NCBI GenBank assembly: GCA_024398595.1
Contig: JAKSIX010000015.1
Location: forward strand, 1 to 45,738
Source: Bacteroidaceae bacterium
GTDB lineage: Bacteria > Bacteroidota > Bacteroidia > Bacteroidales > Bacteroidaceae
Direction: 5' to 3'
DNA length: 45,738 bases
Shown: positions 34,276-41,631 of the stretch, in pieces
Numbering within the stretch: the first letter of the stretch is position 1
Layout of the letters: the number at the start of each line of letters is the position of its first letter
The notes under the pieces: generated by a model
Databases searched by the model: none
Seen by the model: the letters and a program-made list of their open reading frames with translations, nothing else
What the model was told of the DNA's origin: nothing
Translations under genes and position numbers: made by a program

Positions 34276-35706
34276 ATGAAAAAGATATTTGCAGCAGCTG
34301 CTCTGTCAGCATTGGTAATGGGCGCATACGCTCAGACAGGTGATATTTTCATTCACGACCCATCGACCATTGTCAAGTGCAATGGCATATACTACACATT
34401 CGGAACAGGAGGCGGCGGCCTTATGTCAGATGACGGCTGGACCTGGCGTTCAGGCGCAGTGAGACCTGGCGGCGGCGTTGCACCGGATGCCCTGAAGATC
34501 GGTGACAGATACCTTGTCACATACAGCGGTAACTATCCCGGAACCCAGGGCAAGACTCACGGCATCGCCACAACTATGTGGGCCACCACCCTCAACCCGG
34601 ATTCAGTGGATTATTCAGCCGAAGAGCTCGTAGCATGGGCAGGTGCCGATGACGACTGCTACTGCATTGACCCGGCTCTGCTTCTTGACCCGACCACAGG
34701 CAGACTGTGGATGTCATACGGCACCTATTTCGGCGCTATCCGCATCGTCGAACTTGACCCGAAAACCGCGAAGCGTCTGGAGAAGAGCACCCCGGTTGAC
34801 GTAGCCATCGACTGCGAGGCTACAGCCCTGATGTACCACAACGGCTGGTACTACCTGCTCGGCACTCACGGCACCTGCTGCGATGGTGTCAACTCCACAT
34901 ACAACATCGTATGCGGCCGTTCACGCGAAGTGACAGGTCCTTACGTAGATAATGTCGGTCGCGACATGCTGCAGGGCGGCGGCAAGATGGTTCTCTCCGC
35001 AGGCAACAGAGTCACCGGTCCGGGACACTTCGGCCGTTACATCGAGGAGGAAGGCTGCGAGAAGATGTCCTGCCACTTCGAGGCAGATCTGGAACGCAGC
35101 GGCAAGAGCGTTCTCGGTATCCGCTCACTTCTCTGGAAGAATGACTGGCCGGTAGCTGCCGACCCGTTCAAGGAGGGCACATTCGAGATTGAGTCAGAGC
35201 GTAGAGGCTATGCTCTGGAGCTTGCAGTCGATTTCGTCAGAATGCAGGGCGCAGGCCGTGGCTTCGGCAATGCCTCCACCCCGAACATTCCTGTTCCCAA
35301 CCAGATACTAGCCGACGTCATCGGTGACTGGCCAAAGGGAAACATCGACATCCGTCTGAACGACTATATGTTCCGTCCTCATCAGAGATGGACAGTCACT
35401 GCTGTAGGTGACAAGGGCGGCTATCTGGGCGCACCTTATTACAAGATTACCATAGAAGGTACCAACCGCGCTCTGGCAGCAACTGCTGATGGCGAGCTGA
35501 CCGCAGTTCCGCAATATACAGGCGCTCCCGAGCAGCTCTGGCGCATCGAGCAGCTGATTGACGGCACATACCGCATCATCAGCGAGAAGGTTCCGGGCCA
35601 CATAGGCGAACAGTTCGCACTCGTCTGCACAGGTGACTGCTCGCTCACCCTCGGCAAGTACAACTTCAATGACGTAAACTGCAAGTGGAACTTCCGCGAC
35701 AGATAA
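34276..35706 (+). CDS. Secreted GH43 glycosidase with C-terminal beta-trefoil (ricin-like) domain
   Basis: 476 residues, signal peptide to about Ala19. The five-bladed GH43 catalytic residues are all readable: base Asp28 in FIHDPS, pKa-modulating Asp132 in CIDPALLLD, and acid Glu181 in DCEATALMYHNGWYYL. GTCCDGVNSTYNIVCGRS is typical of arabinan endo-1,5-alpha-arabinanase-like members, so arabinan or arabinoxylan side chains are the likely substrate. The C-terminal 120 residues contain QxW-type repeats (PHQRWTV, PEQLWRIEQ, CKWNF) of a beta-trefoil carbohydrate-binding domain. It is last in its operon, followed by a terminator at 35738. Confidence 0.88.
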   Translation: MKKIFAAAALSALVMGAYAQTGDIFIHDPSTIVKCNGIYYTFGTGGGGLMSDDGWTWRSGAVRPGGGVAPDALKIGDRYLVTYSGNYPGTQGKTHGIATTMWATTLNPDSVDYSAEELVAWAGADDDCYCIDPALLLDPTTGRLWMSYGTYFGAIRIVELDPKTAKRLEKSTPVDVAIDCEATALMYHNGWYYLLGTHGTCCDGVNSTYNIVCGRSREVTGPYVDNVGRDMLQGGGKMVLSAGNRVTGPGHFGRYIEEEGCEKMSCHFEADLERSGKSVLGIRSLLWKNDWPVAADPFKEGTFEIESERRGYALELAVDFVRMQGAGRGFGNASTPNIPVPNQILADVIGDWPKGNIDIRLNDYMFRPHQRWTVTAVGDKGGYLGAPYYKITIEGTNRALAATADGELTAVPQYTGAPEQLWRIEQLIDGTYRIISEKVPGHIGEQFALVCTGDCSLTLGKYNFNDVNCKWNFRDR

Positions 35707-35737
35707 TCAGCACACGTCATTCATACTAGCATAACGA

Positions 35738-35773
35738 CAGCAGCCACCCCACTCCGGATGGCTGCTGTTTTTT
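35738..35773 (+). terminator. Terminator after the GH43
   Basis: CAGCAGCCA (35738-35746) pairs with TGGCTGCTG (35759-35767) around a 12-base loop and is followed by a run of six T. It lies 32 bases after the GH43 stop. Confidence 0.9.
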
Positions 35774-36206
35774 ACCAGGACATCATGACGCGGAACGCTA
35801 TCGGACCCGGCACATCTCCGGCAAAGTCGCTGTCTGTAACGTATATTGTCATACCACCGTTATAGTACTCGTAGTCTATGGTGCGTGTCCACCTCTGGCC
35901 TCTGTAGTTTTCGTAATGACGGACGCAGGGCAACGGAGCCTGAGTGTCGGCATTGACATACATATAGCAGTTGACCTGACCGAAGCGCAGGATGTTGTAG
36001 TCCAAATTGTAAATCCTGACATCAGCCTTGTAGTACCCGTTCAGACCGTCCGCATCACAGCACGCTGTCCAGTAATCCACGCAGAATTCAGCGCCGTACC
36101 AACGTACCTCATCTGTGGTTTCGTTACGGACTGTAGTAACATATCTCTCACACGACACCAGTCCCAATGTCATAATCACTATGGCTGTAAATGCGACCGT
36201 TTTCAT
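35772..36206 (-). CDS. Small hypothetical lipoprotein
   Basis: 144 residues with a lipoprotein signal ending GLVSC (Cys19). The mature part is rich in Tyr and acidic residues (TDEVRWYGAEFCVDYWTACCDADGLNGYYKADVRIYNLDYNIL) and predicted mostly beta. I do not recognise a family. It should sit at the inner or outer membrane. An inverted repeat at 36246-36275, 40 bases before the ATG, could control it. It is transcribed alone toward the GH43 terminator. Confidence 0.65.
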   Translation of the reverse strand: MKTVAFTAIVIMTLGLVSCERYVTTVRNETTDEVRWYGAEFCVDYWTACCDADGLNGYYKADVRIYNLDYNILRFGQVNCYMYVNADTQAPLPCVRHYENYRGQRWTRTIDYEYYNGGMTIYVTDSDFAGDVPGPIAFRVMMSW

Positions 36207-36245
36207 AACTGCTTGTGTTTATTGTTATGGTACAAATGTCGCAAG

Positions 36246-36275
36246 AGGGAAACACCCTAAAAAGGGTTATTCCCT
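36246..36275 (-). promoter_or_regulatory. Inverted repeat upstream of the small lipoprotein gene
   Basis: AGGGAAACACCCT (36246-36258) and AGGGTTATTCCCT (36263-36275) form an imperfect inverted repeat (two mismatched pairs) around AAAA. Its position 40 to 70 bases before an ATG and its symmetry suggest a dimeric regulator site. A half-site-like AAGGGATTTTTCC follows at 36283-36295. The regulator is unknown. Confidence 0.4.
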
Positions 36276-36313
36276 AAAGATTCAAGGGATTTTTCCAGCA
36301 TGTAATAGGGAGA

Positions 36314-36377
36314 TGCCGCCATGAGCGAAGTGATTTTCTACGGCGGCAGGACGGAAAGCGCCAGATCAGACGCTTTC
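36314..36377 (-). other. Tandem hairpins in the 205-bp gap after the GNAT gene
   Basis: TGCCGCC (36314-36320) pairs with GGCGGCA (36342-36348), and GAAAGCG (36354-36360) with CGCTTTC (36371-36377). No U tract follows, so they are not clear terminators. They may end the GNAT transcript or process it. Apart from these and the inverted repeat, I see nothing coding between 36207 and 36411. Confidence 0.35.
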
Positions 36378-36411
36378 ATCTCCGGAACCACAAAATGTAT
36401 TTGGATATGGT

Positions 36412-36963
36412 TTACTTGACTACCATACGCAGGTAATGGTGACCGAACAGAAAGACTTCGCCATCATAGCTGAAGCCCAGCGATTCATACAGACTGCGGG
36501 CTTTGGAATTGCCGGGCTCAACAGCAATTGTGGCGGTGAGTCCGGAGGCGGCACTCCGGCGCAGGAATTCCTCAAGCATCGAACGTCCGATGCCGTTATG
36601 CTGGAACTCAGGTTCGACGGCAAGCGAGTCGCAGTACATCTCGCCGGCACGGCATTCGTCTTCCATGCCGCTGAAGTCCTCATCTCCAAGAAAGATAGGG
36701 AATGTGATGTCGCGCATAGAACGGTACCGTGCGCCATCGTACGACACGAGTATTCCGGCACGACGTCCGTCACGCATTGCTATCATCGTATTCCTCCAGC
36801 TGTACAGAGTGTCCTCGCGGCGGCATATTGATTCCAGCACATCCATCTGGCTGTCACTGGGATTGTCTATCAGCAGAGCCCGGAAGACATTGCCGGCAAT
36901 GAAGCGCGCATCGTAGGCACTGGCCGGACGTATTTCTGGTATTTCAGACTTTATAGTTCTCAT
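36412..36963 (-). CDS. GNAT-family N-acetyltransferase
   Basis: 183 residues. EIRPASAYDARFIAGNVFRALL is the typical beta1-alpha1 start of GNAT enzymes. The acetyl-CoA-binding motif A is CDSLAVEPEFQHNGIGRSMLEEFL (Q-x-x-G-I-G), and EPGNSKARSLYESLGFSYDGE is motif B. Substrate unknown. The -7 element TAGCTTTG lies only 4 bases before the ATG, which would give an almost leaderless transcript. It follows the M16 terminator at 37010-37037. Confidence 0.88.
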   Translation of the reverse strand: MRTIKSEIPEIRPASAYDARFIAGNVFRALLIDNPSDSQMDVLESICRREDTLYSWRNTMIAMRDGRRAGILVSYDGARYRSMRDITFPIFLGDEDFSGMEDECRAGEMYCDSLAVEPEFQHNGIGRSMLEEFLRRSAASGLTATIAVEPGNSKARSLYESLGFSYDGEVFLFGHHYLRMVVK

Positions 36964-36967
36964 ACTG

Positions 36968-36975
36968 CAAAGCTA
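36968..36975 (-). promoter_or_regulatory. -7 promoter element for the GNAT gene, nearly abutting the ATG
   Basis: The minus strand reads TAGCTTTG (TAnnTTTG), followed by CAGT and then the ATG at 36963. Transcription would begin at or next to the start codon. Confidence 0.5.
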
Positions 36976-37009
36976 TTCTTCCAGTGCGTATCGCATTTCC
37001 TGGAATAAA

Positions 37010-37037
37010 TCGGTCATGCCGCCCACAGCATGACCGA
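37010..37037 (-). terminator. Terminator after the M16 protease
   Basis: TCGGTCATGC (37010-37019) and GCATGACCGA (37028-37037) pair perfectly around CGCCCACA; on the minus strand TTTATTCC follows. It is 18 bases after the M16 stop. Confidence 0.8.
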
Positions 37038-37054
37038 AATTGAGAAATAGCTTA

Positions 37055-39865
37055 TCACTCCGTATAACCGTTCATTATCAGCTTCATAGCATTCTCCTGC
37101 TTGAGCATCTTCTTCACGCTTTTGGCCACATCCTTTGACGTGATTCCACTCAGCGTCTTCTCCCATTCGGTCAGCTGGTCGCAGCCTGTGGTAAGCCATT
37201 CGCGCATCGTGGACTGGAAGAAGCTGTTCTCTCGAAGATTCTCATTGTAATTCTTGGTCATATACTCCTTGATCTTGCTAAGATTTTCGGCAGAGGGACC
37301 GGCAACTGCAAAGTCATTGAGAATATCCTCAATCTTGTCATTCAGTTCCTCTGCACGGGCGGGATCGGTCTGATAGACAATCTGGATACAGCTCTTCTTT
37401 GAAGGTTCATTCTGGGTCATCGGAACAACCGACACACCATATGTGCCACCTTCCTTCTCGCGTATCTCCTCGGTATATACAATATTCAGCACCTGACCTG
37501 CTATGTCGTTGGCCTGTACCTCCTTCAGGCAGTATTTGGACTTTCCGTTCCAGAAGAACACAACGGTAGCCATCTCCTGCTCCATCTTGCGGTCGAATGT
37601 CAGATTCCTGACCCCCTCTCCGAAATCGCTCACGTTGCGATACTTTTCAGCCTTGGCACCGGTCACAGGCAGTGAGCCCAGATATTGCTCAATCATAGGA
37701 ACGAACACATCTTCATCTATTGCGCCAGTAAAGATGAAATCAAAGTCACTTGCATTGGCGAAGCGCTCTGCGGCAATCTGCATGACACGTCCGTAATCTA
37801 TATTATCCACATCAGCGGCCTTCATCTGTGTCCTACGCGGGTTATTGTCATACAGCAGACTGTACAGCGAATCCTGCAGCGCAGTGTTCGGCTGGCTCTC
37901 GGCATTCTGCAGCACTGCCTTCCGACGTGTCTGCCATGACTGGAACGCCTCAGCATCGGCTCTCGGTGAAGTGAAGTACAGATATGTCAGCTGCATCATC
38001 GTCTCAAAGTCTTTGGGTGTGGTCGAACCGCTCATACCCTCACTGAGAATGGAAACACGCGGGTTGACGCTTACCTTCTTTCCTGCCAGGACCTTGTTCA
38101 GGTCAGTCGCATTGAACTTGCCCACTCCACCTATGGTATATAGGCTCATATTCTTCAGGTTCAGTGCCTCTGACTCTTCGTACAGCGATGTACCGCCCCA
38201 GCTGAACGCATTCATCAGAATCTCGTCCTTGTTGAAGTCAGTACTCTTCATATAAACCTTCACACCGTTTGACAGTTCATACATCCTGTACCCGAACTTT
38301 GAGTCCGATGTCTTCACGACCTTGCCCGGTGCGGGAAGCTCTGAAATCAGAGGCTCATCCGAAACCGTATCGACGTAAGGCTCAATCTCCTCAGCGGCCA
38401 CAGCTGCCAGAAGTTTCTTCATCTCCTCCTCAGACGGATAAGTCACACCCTCCTTGTCAGGCAGCATTGCGGCTACGACAAGACAGGTATCGCTGACCAG
38501 TTCCTGCAGGTATGCGTTGACAACCTCAACCGGAATCTGCGGAGCCAGTTGCTGCAGCAGCGTATATTCATTTTCAATGCCCATAATGGGCTCTCCGTTA
38601 ATGAAGTGCTGCACATATTCATTACAATAATCGTGACTCTTCTTCTTTTCGCGCTGATTGTACTCGGACTCCACATACGTAATGAGTTCGGCTTTCGCAC
38701 GCTCAAACTCGCTGGCGGTGAAACCGCCGCGCACGGCACGCAGCATCTCGCGATACAGCGTGGTTACAGCCTTCACATAGTCATTCTCAGAACTGACTAC
38801 GACACCGGTCAGCGCACCTTCCGTCTTCGCAATCATGAAATCCTCATCATCCATCTGCGCCTGGATGAAAGGCGGATCGGCCTGCTGTGCCATTTCCTGA
38901 AAACGCTGGCTCATCATCATTGCAACCAAATCCCCTGCCACATCCGTAATCAGGTAGTCCAAATTCTGTTTCTCTTCCGGCTTAATCGGGTCATGCTTCA
39001 TCCAGATGTAAGTCTGGGCGTATGGCATCTCCTTGTCCTTGGCCTGTACGATGATAGGCTCACCGTTCTTCTCTACAGGAATATACACGCGCTCAGCCGG
39101 ATTCGCAGGCATCTGAATCGGACCGAATATCCTGCGTATGCGTGCCTCAATGTCATCGACATCAATGTCGCCTACGACAATAATGCCCTGCTGGTCCGGA
39201 CGATACCACTTCTCGTAGTAATCCCTGATAGCCTGATACGGAAAATTGTCAATCACCTCGACAAGTCCGATTGGCAGACGCTCTCCGTAACGGTTGTTCG
39301 GATAAATCCCAGGCAGAATCTGCTCGTACAGACGTATACTTGCATCGCGGCGCTGACGCCATTCCTCATGAATCACGCCACGCTCTTCATCAATGTCCTT
39401 GTCATTCAGCAACAGACCGTCTGCCCAGTCATACAATATGTACAGGCAGGAGTCAATAGCCGTAGGCTGCACTGCGACCGGTACATTATCAATATTATAT
39501 ACCGTTTCGTCTATACTGGTATAAGCATTCAGGTCACCGCCGAACTGCACGCCGATAGACTGGCAGTAGTTCACGATTCCACCAGCCTTGAAGTGCTTTG
39601 AGCCATTGAAGCACATATGCTCCAGAAAATGCGCAAGACCGCGCTGTTCCTCCTCTTCAAGGATGGAGCCGACCTTCTGTGCAATGTAGAAGTTGGCCTG
39701 TCCCTTGGGTTCCTCATTGTGACGGATGTAATACGTCATTCCGTTCTCAAGCTGTCCGATGCGGACTGCAGGGTCAATCGGCAATTTGGGCATCTCTGGC
39801 TGCTGAGCCTGTGCCGTTGTCAGAGCGGCAATAGCTATCGCCGCTGTCAATAACAGTTTCTTCAT
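37055..39865 (-). CDS. M16-family zinc metallopeptidase (two-domain, exported)
   Basis: 936 residues from the ATG at 39865, which opens a signal peptide (about 1-20, ending AQAQ). The inverted zinc motif is HFLEH with His79, Glu82 and His83 in RGLAHFLEHMCFNGSKHF. The protein has the usual tandem M16 architecture: the catalytic N-terminal unit and a second, inactive half (PRVSILSEGMSGSTTPKDFETMMQLTYLYFTSPRAD). It degrades peptides in the periplasm or outside. An in-frame ATG at 39985 would add 40 residues, but this stretch contains two promoter elements and no signal, so I rejected it. A terminator follows. Confidence 0.93.
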   Translation of the reverse strand: MKKLLLTAAIAIAALTTAQAQQPEMPKLPIDPAVRIGQLENGMTYYIRHNEEPKGQANFYIAQKVGSILEEEEQRGLAHFLEHMCFNGSKHFKAGGIVNYCQSIGVQFGGDLNAYTSIDETVYNIDNVPVAVQPTAIDSCLYILYDWADGLLLNDKDIDEERGVIHEEWRQRRDASIRLYEQILPGIYPNNRYGERLPIGLVEVIDNFPYQAIRDYYEKWYRPDQQGIIVVGDIDVDDIEARIRRIFGPIQMPANPAERVYIPVEKNGEPIIVQAKDKEMPYAQTYIWMKHDPIKPEEKQNLDYLITDVAGDLVAMMMSQRFQEMAQQADPPFIQAQMDDEDFMIAKTEGALTGVVVSSENDYVKAVTTLYREMLRAVRGGFTASEFERAKAELITYVESEYNQREKKKSHDYCNEYVQHFINGEPIMGIENEYTLLQQLAPQIPVEVVNAYLQELVSDTCLVVAAMLPDKEGVTYPSEEEMKKLLAAVAAEEIEPYVDTVSDEPLISELPAPGKVVKTSDSKFGYRMYELSNGVKVYMKSTDFNKDEILMNAFSWGGTSLYEESEALNLKNMSLYTIGGVGKFNATDLNKVLAGKKVSVNPRVSILSEGMSGSTTPKDFETMMQLTYLYFTSPRADAEAFQSWQTRRKAVLQNAESQPNTALQDSLYSLLYDNNPRRTQMKAADVDNIDYGRVMQIAAERFANASDFDFIFTGAIDEDVFVPMIEQYLGSLPVTGAKAEKYRNVSDFGEGVRNLTFDRKMEQEMATVVFFWNGKSKYCLKEVQANDIAGQVLNIVYTEEIREKEGGTYGVSVVPMTQNEPSKKSCIQIVYQTDPARAEELNDKIEDILNDFAVAGPSAENLSKIKEYMTKNYNENLRENSFFQSTMREWLTTGCDQLTEWEKTLSGITSKDVAKSVKKMLKQENAMKLIMNGYTE

Positions 39866-39905
39866 ATTGATGATATTGATATTTCTGTTTTTTGAATTGT
39901 CTTTA

Positions 39906-39932
39906 CAAACATATAAAAAAAACGCAAACATA
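39906..39932 (-). promoter_or_regulatory. Two -7 elements for the M16 gene
   Basis: TATGTTTG occurs twice on the minus strand (39913-39906 and 39932-39925), both exact TAnnTTTG matches, 41 and 60 bases before the ATG at 39865. Either may be the active start. Confidence 0.55.
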
Positions 39933-39941
39933 TTCCAGAAA

Positions 39942-41468
39942 TCATTTGGAAACGTAAGTGGTGACAGAATTCGGTGCAAGTACAAGACGCACTACGGAAC
40001 GTGTTATCCTGCCGGAGCCTATAGGACTCCAATGCTCTCCGTCTGAAATCCGCCCGCTCGTGCGGAAGCCTTCAAGTCTGCCGTGCCGGATACCGGTATC
40101 TGCCACATCTACATTAACAGTCTGAAACGTATCCGTTGAATTTGTGCATACAATCGTAATTTTCTTTCCTTTACTGTCCAATGCAGCAAGCATAGCAACG
40201 CCATTCACCCCACTCCTGCATCTGATCAGTTTGGCACCGGGTCTGATATAGCGTGAGAACTGGCCGAAAGCAAAATATTTCTGGGTAAGTTCAATCTCAT
40301 TCCTGTCGTGATCCGCCCAGGCTGTGCCCCAATAGCCTCCATTCAGCCTCAGCGCACCCGTGTCTCTGCGACCCTTGTATCCGGACGCGGATACGTGCGT
40401 ATCAATGACCTGCCACAGAACCCACGCAGACGGTTCCAGTTCTGTAATGTCGTATATTATCTTCTCGGCCAGCCACAGACCTGCCGCCATTTCACCGGCA
40501 TTTGTACCAGACGTTCCGTTACCATCGACCTCGCTCATCCACAGATTGTAGCCCTCGTCACGGACTGCCTGTCCCAATTCGCGTATTGCATTTATACCAT
40601 ACGTATGGGCACTGATACGCCCTATCGCCTCTTTTGCATCTGCGGAATAGCTATGCAGTTCCTCCAGTTGCTTGCCGGGATTGGTCTCATCGCTTGCGGT
40701 CAATATCACGTCACCGGCTATTCCATAGCACTTCATCGCATCCGATGTCAGTTTCAGGATGCGCGACTGGGACTCTCCTGCATCGAAATGACATCCTTCC
40801 TGCTTACGGCTGTACGCTCCCCAATAATTTGTATTAGGCTCATTCATCGGAGCGAGGCTGCGCACGTCAATTCCCATTTCATTGCGCATATAAGCTGTCA
40901 CATGAGCCAGATAATCTGCAAAATCCCCGTACGAGTCATCGCGGAGATTATTCTCATCGGCCTTGACATTGCCGGTCGAACAGCCGCTGTTCGTCATAAA
41001 ATATGGCGGAGAATTCGAGAAAACCTCTATCCACGCATCCTGTCCTGCCGCCTTCGCAGCCGCTTCCAGCACATTCAGCTGACAGCTGTCGGCAAGATAG
41101 TCATACTCCGTATTGCCTGTAAGCGCATCGTAATGCAGCCACCCCGGCACATCGGAATCGGTACGCGTGATATGGTGATGCGACGGATCATCGCCTCCAC
41201 CTATATTATATCGCATAATGTTCAGTCCAAGCCCCTGCTCCGCATCGAAAAACAGTGTCGCAGCCTTATCGGTCAGCACAGGATTATAGCCAATCCTGTT
41301 CGCCCACCAGCAGAGACTTGTCCCCCATCCTTCCCACACGGCATTGTTCGTCCCGATGACATCAGTCTTGGACAGCCGCACAGTATGTACGGCCTCCTGT
41401 GCCCGGCAAATTTCTGAGACAGAAAATGCCAACAGACATACAATCACGATGTTAAACGTCTTTCTCAT
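39942..41468 (-). CDS. Secreted GH30 glycoside hydrolase (endo-beta-1,6-galactanase-like)
   Basis: 508 residues with a signal peptide (about 1-23). The TIM barrel begins WEGWGTSLCWWANRIG, and SNSPPYFMTNSGCSTG is the phrase of GH30 subfamily 5-like enzymes. The acid/base is Glu210 in APMNEPNTNYWG and the nucleophile Glu313 in LWMSEVDGNG. The C-terminal beta domain (IRPGAKLIRCRSGVNGVAMLAALDSKGKKITIV) is present. Beta-1,6-galactan or a related arabinogalactan chain is the likely substrate, although xylanase-like GH30 members exist. It is divergent from the GH3 across an intergenic palindrome. Confidence 0.88.
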   Translation of the reverse strand: MRKTFNIVIVCLLAFSVSEICRAQEAVHTVRLSKTDVIGTNNAVWEGWGTSLCWWANRIGYNPVLTDKAATLFFDAEQGLGLNIMRYNIGGGDDPSHHHITRTDSDVPGWLHYDALTGNTEYDYLADSCQLNVLEAAAKAAGQDAWIEVFSNSPPYFMTNSGCSTGNVKADENNLRDDSYGDFADYLAHVTAYMRNEMGIDVRSLAPMNEPNTNYWGAYSRKQEGCHFDAGESQSRILKLTSDAMKCYGIAGDVILTASDETNPGKQLEELHSYSADAKEAIGRISAHTYGINAIRELGQAVRDEGYNLWMSEVDGNGTSGTNAGEMAAGLWLAEKIIYDITELEPSAWVLWQVIDTHVSASGYKGRRDTGALRLNGGYWGTAWADHDRNEIELTQKYFAFGQFSRYIRPGAKLIRCRSGVNGVAMLAALDSKGKKITIVCTNSTDTFQTVNVDVADTGIRHGRLEGFRTSGRISDGEHWSPIGSGRITRSVVRLVLAPNSVTTYVSK

Positions 41469-41510
41469 TTCAAAACAAATTTGCTATTTCCGTTGAGAGT
41501 AATTAAAGTC

Positions 41511-41536
41511 CGTCCGAATTTATAAATAACTGGACG
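41511..41536. promoter_or_regulatory. Palindrome in the GH30/GH3 divergent region
   Basis: CGTCC (41511-41515) and GGACG (41532-41536) form an inverted repeat around GAATTTATAAATAACT, with an inner ATTTATAAAT palindrome. The minus strand reads TAAATTCG here, a one-base variant of the -7 consensus that may start GH30 transcription. It could be an operator shared by both glycosidase genes. Confidence 0.4.
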
Positions 41537-41578
41537 AACCGCATTATTATATGACAATCTATTTTTGAAATAATTTAA

Positions 41579-41586
41579 TATCTTTG
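41579..41586 (+). promoter_or_regulatory. -7 promoter element for the GH3 gene
   Basis: TATCTTTG matches TAnnTTTG, giving a leader of about 40 nt to the ATG at 41632. This makes the upstream in-frame TTG at 41584 an unlikely start. Confidence 0.65.
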
Positions 41587-41631
41587 GCATCGTGTAATCA
41601 GCGACGTAATACAAATACAAATAACATTCCA

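Noticed and set aside
38549-39601. 350-codon plus-strand open frame opposite the M16 protease
   Set aside because: It is antisense to a clear M16 coding region with a zinc motif; its translation has no family features.
39866-39985. 40-residue N-terminal extension of the M16 protease
   Set aside because: The region contains two -7 promoter elements, and the signal peptide starts exactly at the downstream ATG (39865).
40308-41417. 369-codon plus-strand open frame opposite the GH30 gene
   Set aside because: It is antisense to the GH30 catalytic domain and has low-complexity Cys/His/Arg-rich sequence typical of shadow frames.
41584-41631. 16-residue N-terminal extension of the GH3 protein
   Set aside because: It would start at a TTG inside the TATCTTTG promoter element, and the signal peptide begins at 41632.
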